Positions 32,739-40,448 of a stretch of 64,000 nt of DNA are shown piece by piece. Origin of the DNA: an uncultured Bacteroidales bacterium (GTDB taxonomy: Bacteria; Bacteroidota; Bacteroidia; Bacteroidales; Muribaculaceae). Positions within the stretch are counted from its first letter, which is position 1. Each line of letters opens with the position of its first letter. The DNA lies in contig CACYGX010000005.1 of the NCBI GenBank assembly GCA_902774055.1, forward strand, positions 248,001 through 312,000. Direction: 5' to 3'. Under the pieces are notes generated by a model, which saw nothing but the letters and a program-made list of their open reading frames with translations, had not been told where the DNA came from and did no database searches. Both the position numbers and the translations under genes were made by a program.

Positions 32739-34178
32739 ATGGAAAAAAAAGAAAGCGGCCATGAGCAGACCGCAGGAACGATGAAGAAGAATAACGAGGT
32801 TATTGACAGCACAAAGATAGTGCAAAATTTTGGCACTGGCAAGAGCGGAGCCAAAAATGTTACAACAATCTTTGCAAGTTCTCAACGGAATCTCCCGCCG
32901 CTTGGTGATGTCCTGAACGGCAAAACCGGAGAACTAGGCGCAAACGATTTTCCACCATCAGCCGAGGACTTGAAAAAGTTCCCCCTTTGGGGCTTGCCCC
33001 AGGAACTCCAAGACGTTATTATCGATGTGTCCAAGGGCTATAAATGCTCGCCCACCATCCCTGCTGTTGCAATGCTCGCTTCCGCTGCTGGGGCTATCGG
33101 AAAAGGAGCAGAAAGCACCATCGACAACCACCATAATTACCCGTCAATCTGGCCTGTCATTATAGGCACACCGTCGACAAGTAAGTCCGGCCCATCTAGT
33201 TTTTTTACTGACCCACTAGACGAGGCAGACGAACAGGTAGAAAAGACCTATAACGCAGATTTGGCCAACTGGATCAGTGGAGGTCGAAAGGGGCAAGAGC
33301 CTAAACTCCATCAAAGAGTAATCGGTGTTACATCGGACGAAAATTTGTTAAAGATATTGGCAGACAACAATGGAACAGGCTTTTTGAAACTTGACGAATT
33401 TGCGACAATGGCGGGCAGTTGGGGCAGATACTCAAAGAATGGTAACGGCTTAATACTTGGCATCCTTGAAAGCATATTCAGCCAGCAGAACACAAAAGTA
33501 TCTACTATTGCAAGAGGTACGGCAACAATCAAGAAGCCAGTATTAAGTATATTCGCCACAAGCAACCCCACGAACTTTCAGCGCATTTTCCGCTCGTTCC
33601 TAGCTGATAGTGGCGGTATATTTGAGAGGTTTTTGCCAGTCTTTGTAAGCAAGGTCAAGGGCGAGGAAAAGCGCAAGCGTCACAACATCAGCGAGCAGTC
33701 GCGGCAGGTGTGGCGGGAATACATAGACCGATTATTACACCTACCCCCAGGCGGGCTTGTATTAAAAGAGGCTTTAGGGGCGGCAGATTGGCGAATAAAA
33801 GCCGAGGACTATTGGCAACGATGCGGAGAGTTGGCCGAGGAGTGCGAGCCAAACCAGTTGGGCGAAATACAAGGTTCTTTGTACTGCAAAGCATCATACA
33901 CATTACATCGTATGTGTTTAATTGTAGCAGTATTGAAGGGCGAGGACACAATTAACGCGCTGACGATGCGGTATTCTGCCGAGGTTACCCAGTTCTTTCT
34001 AAACCATCAAATATCCGCCGCGGTCAAGCTGTTGCGCCCTGAAGACAACGCACCAAACAAGACGGAAACGATACGGTATTTGCTTCTTCATTACCCAGGG
34101 GCGAATGTGTCAAAGTTGGCCAGCGCGATCGGTGTAAGTCAGTCTTGGCTATCGGGCATCAAGAACGGCAGAAAATGA
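32739..34178 (+). CDS. DUF3987 replication-type protein (primase/helicase-like)
   Basis: A 479-residue protein of the DUF3987 family, common in Bacteroidetes mobile elements and phages and related to the helicase part of primase-helicases. Typical segments are PLWGLPQELQDVIIDVSKGY and AVAMLASAAGAIGKGAE, followed by WPVIIGTPSTSKSGPSSFF in place of a normal Walker A. This loop has lost the canonical GxxGxGKS pattern, though a Ser-Lys-Ser remains. Later GFLKLDEFATMAGSWGRY (Walker B-like LDEF) and SIFATSNPTNFQRIF (sensor 1-like) support an ATPase fold. The frame is open further upstream, but the ATG after the HTH gene is preferred. The symmetric heptamer array begins 9 bp after its stop. Confidence 0.82.
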   Translation: MEKKESGHEQTAGTMKKNNEVIDSTKIVQNFGTGKSGAKNVTTIFASSQRNLPPLGDVLNGKTGELGANDFPPSAEDLKKFPLWGLPQELQDVIIDVSKGYKCSPTIPAVAMLASAAGAIGKGAESTIDNHHNYPSIWPVIIGTPSTSKSGPSSFFTDPLDEADEQVEKTYNADLANWISGGRKGQEPKLHQRVIGVTSDENLLKILADNNGTGFLKLDEFATMAGSWGRYSKNGNGLILGILESIFSQQNTKVSTIARGTATIKKPVLSIFATSNPTNFQRIFRSFLADSGGIFERFLPVFVSKVKGEEKRKRHNISEQSRQVWREYIDRLLHLPPGGLVLKEALGAADWRIKAEDYWQRCGELAEECEPNQLGEIQGSLYCKASYTLHRMCLIVAVLKGEDTINALTMRYSAEVTQFFLNHQISAAVKLLRPEDNAPNKTETIRYLLLHYPGANVSKLASAIGVSQSWLSGIKNGRK

Positions 34179-34186
34179 TTATTATG

Positions 34187-34347
34187 GGTTATAGGTTATA
34201 CCTATTCTAAGATGTTGATTTTCAATTAAATATGGTATAACCTGACTATAACCCGATAAAAGAAGCGACAGCAAATTTTAGGTTATACCCAGGTTATAGA
34301 TTAAATATCTAAAAATCAGTTACTTAACGTAACTATAACCTATAACC
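34187..34347. repeat. Symmetric array of eight GGTTATA heptamers, candidate origin or operator
   Basis: Copies on the plus strand are at 34187 and 34194 (abutting) and at 34281 and 34292. Copies on the minus strand (TATAACC) are at 34236 and 34247 and at 34334 and 34341 (abutting). Within-pair spacings are thus 7, 11, 11 and 7 bp, with orientations ++ -- ++ --. The region is A/T-rich and directly follows the DUF3987 gene, as an iteron origin would. Alternatively it is an operator array. There is no gene in this 296-bp stretch. Confidence 0.65.
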
Positions 34348-34410
34348 TAAAATAATACGATAAACTGATTTCCGACTAAACAGGGTTTATAATTTCTTCA
34401 TTTTGACGAC

Positions 34411-34445
34411 AAAGGGAGTTACCGCGATGGTAGCCCCCTTTGTTA
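34411..34445. terminator. Bidirectional terminator between convergent genes
   Basis: AAAGGGAGTTACC/GGTAGCCCCCTTT hairpin (34411-34441, one mismatch and one wobble) flanked by T-rich and A-rich tails. It sits between the DUF3987 gene and the small minus-strand genes. Confidence 0.6.
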
Positions 34446-34474
34446 CTCTTGTCCTGGAATACTTAATTATCGTA

Positions 34475-34783
34475 CTAATTCGCTAGCCTCTTGCTTCGTG
34501 ATACACTATCAGCCCAGCGCAACCACTCAAAACCCGATAATCGGTGCAATTCGGTAAGACACTGAAAAAGAATTTCTATAGCCCCCTCGCTGATAGGCTT
34601 GCCAGTGATATTGTACTCCACTAGTGCTGTGTAGGCATCCGCTAGTAGCAACTGAATGTTGTTATACTCCTCGTCGCTGTTGATGGCAAATGCACCATCG
34701 TTTTTAGTACTCAGTGCTGCTGATACCTTGTCGTTAAACCTCTTGTCGTCCATTAAATGTTTTGCAATCGTTTCTGCTTCCAT
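34475..34783 (-). CDS. Unknown 102-residue protein, paralogue of the 61-residue protein
   Basis: An acidic helical protein. The segment YNNIQLLLADAYTALVEYNI with following amphipathic helix resembles YESMKIYLADAFVAVHKADM in the protein at 35036-35221. Both genes also share an identical initiation region (AAAACATTATGGAAGC). They are therefore likely diverged duplicates. No function is evident. It is the last of three small minus-strand genes downstream of the integrase promoter side. Confidence 0.6.
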   Translation of the reverse strand: MEAETIAKHLMDDKRFNDKVSAALSTKNDGAFAINSDEEYNNIQLLLADAYTALVEYNITGKPISEGAIEILFQCLTELHRLSGFEWLRWADSVSRSKRLAN

Positions 34784-34799
34784 AATGTTTTGGTTTTAG

Positions 34800-35030
34800 T
34801 TAGAGTTGTAATATATCCGTAATCGTTTCATCAGATAAATATGGCAAGTGACTAGAGTCTATCACGTCGTTGGGGTATTCCCAGCGGCCTGCCGTTTCAG
34901 GCCATTTTCGCATAAATTCATTTTGAATCCTCATCGATAAAAGAACAGCCGGACTATTATCTGAATAGCGTTTGTCCAAAAAGACGCGCATGGCAAGCTG
35001 ATCAAGCTTGTAATCTTCCACTAATCCCAT
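34800..35030 (-). CDS. Unknown 76-residue protein of the element
   Basis: A small soluble protein (MGLVEDYKLDQLAMRVFLDK...; C-terminus HLPYLSDETITDILQL). The composition is that of a real gene, and spacing to neighbours is tight (5 bp and 16 bp). No family recognised. Confidence 0.55.
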   Translation of the reverse strand: MGLVEDYKLDQLAMRVFLDKRYSDNSPAVLLSMRIQNEFMRKWPETAGRWEYPNDVIDSSHLPYLSDETITDILQL

Positions 35031-35035
35031 AATTC

Positions 35036-35221
35036 CTATTTTTTTGAGGATTCCTGCTTGTGTTCGTCCTCGACTATTGAATCAAGCATAACAAACAGGT
35101 TGCAAACGTTCTCACAATCGCGGGCGGGCATATCCGCTTTGTGTACGGCCACAAACGCATCTGCCAAATAAATCTTCATTGATTCGTAATCAACGGTGTT
35201 TAATAGTCTTTGAGCTTCCAT
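35036..35221 (-). CDS. Unknown 61-residue protein of the element
   Basis: A short acidic helical protein with YLADAFVAVHKADMPARD, similar to the 102-residue protein two genes downstream. It ends in a charged tail (EDEHKQESSKK). It lies 25 bp downstream of the integrase stop in the same direction. Confidence 0.55.
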   Translation of the reverse strand: MEAQRLLNTVDYESMKIYLADAFVAVHKADMPARDCENVCNLFVMLDSIVEDEHKQESSKK

Positions 35222-35246
35222 AATGTTTTAGTTAAATATTAGTATG

Positions 35247-36527
35247 TTAATTAACTCGTTTCTCCATTTCTTCAAACTGCTTCATCATGCGCTCGGCGTT
35301 CTCATCCTCGGACACTTTGATATAGCCTAGGAACGCCTTTTCGCTTGCATGGCCAGTTATTCTCATAATCATAAGAGTGGGGAAATTCCGAAGATACATA
35401 TTTGTCGCAAAACTTCTTCTTGCGGTGTGGACTTTCACACACTCCCACTGCTTATATCTTCTCACTACTCGTTGAACTTTACCGTTCTTCTTCTCGGTGT
35501 GGGTAATCTTGACTTCTCCATCAAGCCCAGCCAGTTTTGCTACTTCCTTGACATATTCATTTAGCTTCTGGTCGCTCATGGGATTGGGGACGCAGTAGTC
35601 ATACTTCTCCATTATGGCATGTACGACAGGAAAGACCGGGATAGTCGGCGTGGCTTGCGTCTTCTGTTGTTCAATCTTGAAATATTCCCTTCCGTTCCTA
35701 ATAACGATATTGTCTTTGTTCAGTTTACCTAGGTCGCTATATCGACAACCAGTCCAGCACAACAGGAGAAATTGATCCCTTGCTTTATCAAGATGTCCTG
35801 ATAATTCCAAGTTGGCTATCTTTGCGAGTTCATCTTCGTTCAGGTAGATATTGGCAATATCCTCTTTTTCTTTTTTGCATTCCTTATCGTGAAGCAGTTC
35901 GCATGATGCGCGCTGGGTAAAGGGTAACGAGTTGAGAACGGCTTTCAGATTCTTGATAAAGTAACCTACCGTATTTTTCTTGTAGCCTTTATTGTAGAGA
36001 AAGCTAACAAACTCATAATAGAATGTCCTGTCTAACTCGTTTGTTTCTTTGTCCTTGCCATCCAGGAACTCACACAACTGGGTATTTAATTGCCCATACT
36101 GAAACCTTGTGCGCTGGGCTATATTCCTAACCTCAGCGGCTTCAATGTAGGCTTCAACGGCTTCCATGAGCGTCTTTGGCTTCTCCACCTTTGGCGCATA
36201 CTTCTCAGGATAGAGAAACATATCTATCTCTTTCTTTAACCACTCCTTCGTTATCTCATCCTCGACGACTCCGGCTATCTTGTGCTTGATTGCGGCTTTC
36301 AAGTCTTCCAGCCGCTTGTTAGTGTTGGCAATCTCCATCTTATCTTTAGGAGAAATAAACTTGCTTGTGGTCTTCATTTCTCCCTTTTCGTCGTCCCAAT
36401 ATGTACGGAACACCGAAATACCATGTACTTTGCTTTGTACCTTCTTTGCGTTGCTGATAGTCAGCTTGAGAGTCACTTCGGGACGATCCCCGCCGCGCTT
36501 TCCGATAATGTAAGTGATTGTTGCCAT
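35247..36527 (-). CDS. Tyrosine-type site-specific integrase
   Basis: A 426-residue phage-type integrase. The N-terminal arm-binding region (to about 110) is followed by a SAM-like core-binding domain at about 120-215 (TLMEAVEAYIEAAEVRNIAQ). The catalytic domain shows Arg I in LLCWTGCRYSDLGKL, Lys in the beta-hairpin (KIEQQKTQATPT), the HTARRSFATNMYL box (His/Arg II), ITGHASEKAF (His III) and the nucleophile Tyr in LGYIKV. All key residues are present, so it should be active. It lies next to attR and recombines tRNA-Arg. Confidence 0.95.
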   Translation of the reverse strand: MATITYIIGKRGGDRPEVTLKLTISNAKKVQSKVHGISVFRTYWDDEKGEMKTTSKFISPKDKMEIANTNKRLEDLKAAIKHKIAGVVEDEITKEWLKKEIDMFLYPEKYAPKVEKPKTLMEAVEAYIEAAEVRNIAQRTRFQYGQLNTQLCEFLDGKDKETNELDRTFYYEFVSFLYNKGYKKNTVGYFIKNLKAVLNSLPFTQRASCELLHDKECKKEKEDIANIYLNEDELAKIANLELSGHLDKARDQFLLLCWTGCRYSDLGKLNKDNIVIRNGREYFKIEQQKTQATPTIPVFPVVHAIMEKYDYCVPNPMSDQKLNEYVKEVAKLAGLDGEVKITHTEKKNGKVQRVVRRYKQWECVKVHTARRSFATNMYLRNFPTLMIMRITGHASEKAFLGYIKVSEDENAERMMKQFEEMEKRVN

Positions 36528-36562
36528 AATAGTAGGGTTTATTGATGTTGTTTATTACACTG

Positions 36563-36570
36563 CAAAGGTA
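36563..36570 (-). promoter_or_regulatory. -7 element TACCTTTG for the integrase
   Basis: Exact TAnnTTTG on the minus strand, 36 bp upstream of the integrase ATG, with TTTC at the -33 position. Confidence 0.5.
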
Positions 36571-36710
36571 CAAAAAGTTTCACAAATGAGAAACATTTTT
36601 TTGATTTTATTTGATGTCGCTTTATTTTATTTTAACTTGAACTTAGTTTAATAGATTGTATTTCAGCAAATAAACATAAAACAAACCGAATAGGAAACAA
36701 AATCGGTTAC

Positions 36711-36728
36711 TCCCAGCGGGAGTACATC
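36711..36728 (+). repeat. attR, 18-bp attachment repeat
   Basis: Identical to 30104-30121; the preceding base differs (C instead of T), defining the left edge of the shared core. Confidence 0.88.
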
Positions 36729-36730
36729 AA

Positions 36731-36769
36731 AAGAAGCGCCATTAGTCACATCGACTGATGGCGCTTCTT
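36731..36769 (+). terminator. Original host terminator of tRNA-Arg
   Basis: A 17-bp stem AAGAAGCGCCATTAGTC/GACTGATGGCGCTTCTT (36731-36769, one mismatch) 2 bp beyond attR. It has a modest T content. Confidence 0.65.
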
Positions 36770-36855
36770 CCGTTGTGCCAGTTCCCGTAATTTTTTAGGC
36801 ACCTGTTGATTGCATATGGCTTCAGGAGAGTCTGCTGTAATGCTGTTGATGGTAC

Positions 36856-36880
36856 GTAGGGCCTCGCCTTGGCGTGGCCG
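36856..36880 (-). repeat. Dispersed 25-bp palindromic repeat, copy 1
   Basis: Reverse complement of CGGCCACGCCAAGGCGAGGC plus CCTAC. It has internal symmetry GGCC-GCC-GGC-GGCC. Identical copies are at 36962, 54085 and 60440. Confidence 0.8.
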
Positions 36881-36961
36881 CTGGGTGGGGCGGTGATCGC
36901 TTGCAGATAGACCTAATCCCTGTCTTTTACATGTATGTCCTGATGGCTTGTCCAGCAGTAA

Positions 36962-36986
36962 CGGCCACGCCAAGGCGAGGCCCTAC
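36962..36986 (+). repeat. Dispersed 25-bp palindromic repeat, copy 2
   Basis: Identical to copy 1 in opposite orientation, 81 bp away. Together they could form a long cruciform or transcript hairpin. Confidence 0.8.
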
Positions 36987-37057
36987 TGTCATAGTTAGGG
37001 GCACATAGTTCAGTAATGCGCCTAGATTTGTTATTGACCTGAAGATATGTAGACAGA

Positions 37058-37091
37058 AAAACGGTCGTCCCGTGACATGGGGCGACCGTTT
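37058..37091 (-). terminator. Terminator of the rubrerythrin operon
   Basis: AAACGGTCG...CGACCGTTT hairpin with an inner CCC/GGG; the minus strand continues TTTTT. Confidence 0.75.
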
Positions 37092-37115
37092 GTTAGGTAA
37101 GCGAGGGCTACTGTA

Positions 37116-37667
37116 TTACTTCTTGAAGAAGCGGTTGTACAGGCCGGTAAAGCCCTGGCCGTGGCGAGCCTCGTCGCGTGCCATCTCGTGAACGGTGTCG
37201 TGGATGGCATCGAGGTTCTGGGCCTTGGCGAGCTTGGCGATGCGGAACTTGTCCTCACAGGCGCCTGCCTCGGCTGCCATGCGTTTCTCCAGATTGGTCT
37301 TGGTGTCCCAAACGACCTCGCCCAGCAGTTCGGCAAATTTAGCGGCATGCTCGGCCTCCTCAAAGGCATAGCGCTTGAAGGCCTCGGCTACCTCGGGATA
37401 GCCCTCACGGTCGGCCTGGCGTGACATAGCCAGATACATGCCCACCTCAGAGCATTCGCCCTCGAAGTGTGCCTTGAGGCCAGCGAGGATTTCGGGGTCA
37501 ACGCCCTTGGCAACGCCGATAACGTGCTCGGCGGCATAGGTTACTTCTTCGTCTTCCTTGAGTTCCTTGAACTTCTCGGCGGGTTGTTTACACTGCGGAC
37601 ATTTCTCGGGAGGTGTGTCACCCTCGTGCACATAACCGCACACGGTGCAGATCCATTTTTTAGCCAT
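37116..37667 (-). CDS. Rubrerythrin with N-terminal rubredoxin domain
   Basis: A 183-residue peroxide-reducing non-haem iron protein of anaerobes. The N-terminal rubredoxin-like site has Cys7, Cys10, Cys23 and Cys26 ([20 protein letters not shown]). The diiron four-helix domain from about 50 has [32 protein letters not shown] and [11 protein letters not shown] carrying the Glu/His ligands. The rubredoxin site is at the N-terminus, the reverse of classical rubrerythrin. It would reduce hydrogen peroxide with electrons from rubredoxin; the mini-rubredoxin upstream in the operon is a candidate donor. Confidence 0.92.
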   Translation of the reverse strand: MAKKWICTVCGYVHEGDTPPEKCPQCKQPAEKFKELKEDEEVTYAAEHVIGVAKGVDPEILAGLKAHFEGECSEVGMYLAMSRQADREGYPEVAEAFKRYAFEEAEHAAKFAELLGEVVWDTKTNLEKRMAAEAGACEDKFRIAKLAKAQNLDAIHDTVHEMARDEARHGQGFTGLYNRFFKK

Positions 37668-37755
37668 AATTGTTGATTAGTTGTTTTATTGCTTGATTTG
37701 TAAGTTAAACAGATAGTTGTTCTTTAAATAATAAATAATGTGCAAACAGCGGGTC

Positions 37756-37869
37756 TTACTCGGTCACTTCCTCAAAGTCCTCGGGTCCAACACCGCACAG
37801 TGGGCACTCTTCGGGGGGTGTGTCACCCTCATGGATGTAACCACACACAACGCATTTCCATTTCTTCAT
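37756..37869 (-). CDS. 37-residue rubredoxin-like protein
   Basis: A small gene encoding [20 protein letters not shown] followed by ECPLCG and an acidic tail. It has Cys6, Cys9, Cys22 and Cys25 in the same spacing as the rubrerythrin N-terminus next door, to which it is about 70% identical over 26 residues. At 37 residues it is shorter than a true rubredoxin (about 52), lacking the middle loop. It lies 88 bp upstream of rubrerythrin in the same direction, with its own -7 element at 37917-37924. It probably delivers electrons to rubrerythrin. Confidence 0.85.
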   Translation of the reverse strand: MKKWKCVVCGYIHEGDTPPEECPLCGVGPEDFEEVTE

Positions 37870-37916
37870 TGCCGTGAAAAAGTTTTAAATGGTTAATAAT
37901 ATTAATTTAGTGATTA

Positions 37917-37924
37917 CAAAGTTA
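37917..37924 (-). promoter_or_regulatory. -7 element TAACTTTG for the rubredoxin-rubrerythrin operon
   Basis: Exact TAnnTTTG on the minus strand, 47 bp upstream of the mini-rubredoxin ATG. Confidence 0.45.
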
Positions 37925-37973
37925 CAGCATAGGAAGCCTATATTCCAAATTTTTTATTGTTTTTTATGAAAAA

Positions 37974-38002
37974 TCCCTGCAAGGCGTTTTGCCCTGCAGG
38001 GA
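37974..38002 (-). terminator. Terminator of gap
   Basis: TCCCTGCAGGGC-AAAA-CGCCTTGCAGGGA hairpin followed on the minus strand by TTTTTCATAAAAAA. Confidence 0.8.
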
Positions 38003-38030
38003 ATGATAGGTTGTTAATCAATGAGGCAGA

Positions 38031-39095
<1,065 letters not shown>

Positions 39096-39132
39096 TTAAT
39101 GTAGTTATATAACTATTAGTTTATTTTTTTAC

Positions 39133-39140
39133 TATCTTTG
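39133..39140 (+). promoter_or_regulatory. -7 element TATCTTTG, divergent from gap
   Basis: Exact TAnnTTTG on the plus strand; mscL begins 180 bp downstream. The palindrome at 39151 would fall in the first bases of the transcript. Confidence 0.35.
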
Positions 39141-39150
39141 CAATGGCGTA

Positions 39151-39176
39151 ACTGTCATGACAGTCGCTTTGCGACT
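39151..39176. promoter_or_regulatory. Two overlapping palindromes between gap and mscL promoters
   Basis: ACTGTCATGACAGT (39151-39164) is a perfect 14-bp palindrome, overlapped by AGTCGC-TTT-GCGACT (39162-39176). They sit between a plus-strand -7 (39133) and the gap -7 (39178-39185), a position suited to a shared operator. Confidence 0.45.
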
Positions 39177-39177
39177 G

Positions 39178-39185
39178 CAAAGTTA
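39178..39185 (-). promoter_or_regulatory. -7 element TAACTTTG for gap
   Basis: Exact TAnnTTTG on the minus strand, 109 bp upstream of gap. Confidence 0.4.
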
Positions 39186-39319
39186 AGTAAAATTTTGATA
39201 TGACCTTGACTTTGAATGGCAAAATGCAGGTTTTATCACACAATTAAGATTGTTTAATACTCGCCAGAGATTGAGATTTAGTATTACATTATAATATTCA
39301 TTTTAAAATTGTAAGAATT

Positions 39320-39817
39320 ATGGGTTTTTTCAAAGAATTTAAGGAGTTTGCCATGAGGGGCAACGTGATGGACATGGCTGTCGGTGTTATCATCGGTGGT
39401 GCTTTTGGCAAGATTGTCTCTTCGCTTGTTGATGACGTGCTGATGCCTTTTGTCGGCCTGCTCACTGGCAACGTTGACTTAACTAGCCTGGAGTACAAGA
39501 TCAAGCCCGTTAGCAAGCTTGTTGAGGATGCCGCAAGCACTGTGGGGGCAGATGGCGCAGTCGAGGCTGTGACCGATGCTGCTAACAATGCAGCCGCTGC
39601 CGCAGGTATTGCTGGCGAGGCTACTGGTGCCGTTATCAAGTACGGTCTGTTCCTCCAGAACGTGATTGACTTCTTGATCATCGCACTGTGCATCTTCCTG
39701 ATGATTAAGGCTATGAACAAGCTCATGCCCAAGAAGGAAGAGCCCGAGGCTCCTGCTGGTCCCACTCAGGAAGAGCTCCTGACCGACATCCGCGACCTGC
39801 TCAAGGAGAAGAAGTAA
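39320..39817 (+). CDS. mscL: Large-conductance mechanosensitive channel MscL
   Basis: A 165-residue pentameric inner-membrane channel that opens on hypo-osmotic shock. The N-terminal amphipathic helix and TM1 signature are [20 protein letters not shown] and [20 protein letters not shown]2 is at about 112-135 ([20 protein letters not shown]), and the C-terminal helical bundle is [14 protein letters not shown]. The periplasmic loop (about 55-108) is some 30 residues longer than in E. coli MscL (136 residues in total) and is Ala-rich ([18 protein letters not shown]). Confidence 0.95.
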   Translation: MGFFKEFKEFAMRGNVMDMAVGVIIGGAFGKIVSSLVDDVLMPFVGLLTGNVDLTSLEYKIKPVSKLVEDAASTVGADGAVEAVTDAANNAAAAAGIAGEATGAVIKYGLFLQNVIDFLIIALCIFLMIKAMNKLMPKKEEPEAPAGPTQEELLTDIRDLLKEKK

Positions 39818-39847
39818 ATCTTTGCTTCTACTAGCATCATGCATCAA

Positions 39848-39888
39848 GCACGCCTGTGGCTCGAGGGCCGCGGGCGTGCCTTGTTGTT
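39848..39888 (+). terminator. Terminator of mscL
   Basis: GCACGCC/GGCGTGC hairpin with inner GTGGC/GCCGC, then TTGTTGTT. Confidence 0.7.
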
Positions 39889-39913
39889 ATGGGCCGTAGT
39901 GACATGGGCCGAC

Positions 39914-39946
39914 AAAAAAAAGGCTACGCCGCAGTGGCATAGCCTT
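39914..39946 (-). terminator. Terminator of the GerE regulator gene
   Basis: AGGCTATGCC/GGCGTAGCCT hairpin; the minus strand continues with eight T residues. Confidence 0.8.
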
Positions 39947-39974
39947 GAATCGTTTTAGGGTAGAGTTTTGTTAA

Positions 39975-40193
39975 TTAATCGTTGATCTTTAACAATCCTG
40001 TGCGGTATGCTTTGCCTATAAGCTCTGCAACGTTGCGGGAATTGGTTTTGCGCAACAATTGCTTGCGGTGATACTCCACAGTGTTTGAGGAGATGAATAT
40101 TTTCTCTCCGATTTCCTTGCTGTTATACCCTGATGACAGCAATTCGAGTACTTCCTTTTCTCTGGAAGTTAGTTCAATTTTGGGGGCACTCAT
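39975..40193 (-). CDS. Stand-alone LuxR/GerE-type HTH protein
   Basis: A 72-residue protein consisting almost only of a LuxR C-terminal HTH: LTSREKEVLELLSSGYNSKE, IGEKIFISSNTVEYHRKQLL, RKTNSRNVAELIGKAYRTGLL. It has no receiver or ligand domain, so DNA binding may depend on expression level or a partner protein. It is monocistronic with its own terminator. Target genes are unknown. Confidence 0.88.
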   Translation of the reverse strand: MSAPKIELTSREKEVLELLSSGYNSKEIGEKIFISSNTVEYHRKQLLRKTNSRNVAELIGKAYRTGLLKIND

Positions 40194-40448
40194 AAAATCA
40201 CGAATATTGATAAGATGCTAATTTTAACATACTTGCAAAAATATAAAGTAAAACCTATCAAACCAAACAAATTTGCAATAAATTAGGCAAAATGATATCA
40301 AAACTATTTCTTTCAGTAGAAAAATATGATTAAATGCAACCAATTGTTAGCATAAATAGGGTTTATAGAACCCATTTCCTCATTTTTGAAGGCCATTATT
40401 TTCGGTTATGAACAGTTGATAGGGGGCGTTTCCCTGGCCAATGCGGCG

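Larger units (their letters stand above)
30104..36728. mobile_element. 6.6-kb integrative element in tRNA-Arg
   Basis: An identical 18-bp repeat TCCCAGCGGGAGTACATC occurs at 30104-30121 (3' end of tRNA-Arg) and 36711-36728. A tyrosine integrase ends the element next to the distal copy. Just beyond that copy lies a strong terminator (36731-36769) that originally would have served the tRNA, so the element separated tRNA and terminator. Cargo: three unknown co-directional genes, an excisionase-type HTH gene, a DUF3987 replication-type gene, a heptamer array, and three small minus-strand genes. No relaxase, coupling protein, capsid or terminase is recognisable. It is therefore a minimal integrative plasmid-like element or a satellite that needs a helper. 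Confidence 0.88.
36529..37057. other. 529-bp non-coding region across the element boundary
   Basis: It holds the integrase promoter, attR, the host tRNA terminator, and an inverted pair of the 25-bp dispersed palindromic repeat (36856-36880 and 36962-36986). A 75-codon minus-strand frame starting inside the repeat is not credible as a gene. Confidence 0.6.

Noticed and set aside
34187-34347. CRISPR array
   Set aside because: Repeats are only 7 bp, occur in both orientations and are separated by irregular 0-45-bp gaps; no cas gene is near.
36746-36973. 75-codon minus-strand frame after attR
   Set aside because: It begins inside the dispersed palindromic repeat and crosses the tRNA terminator; no coding features.
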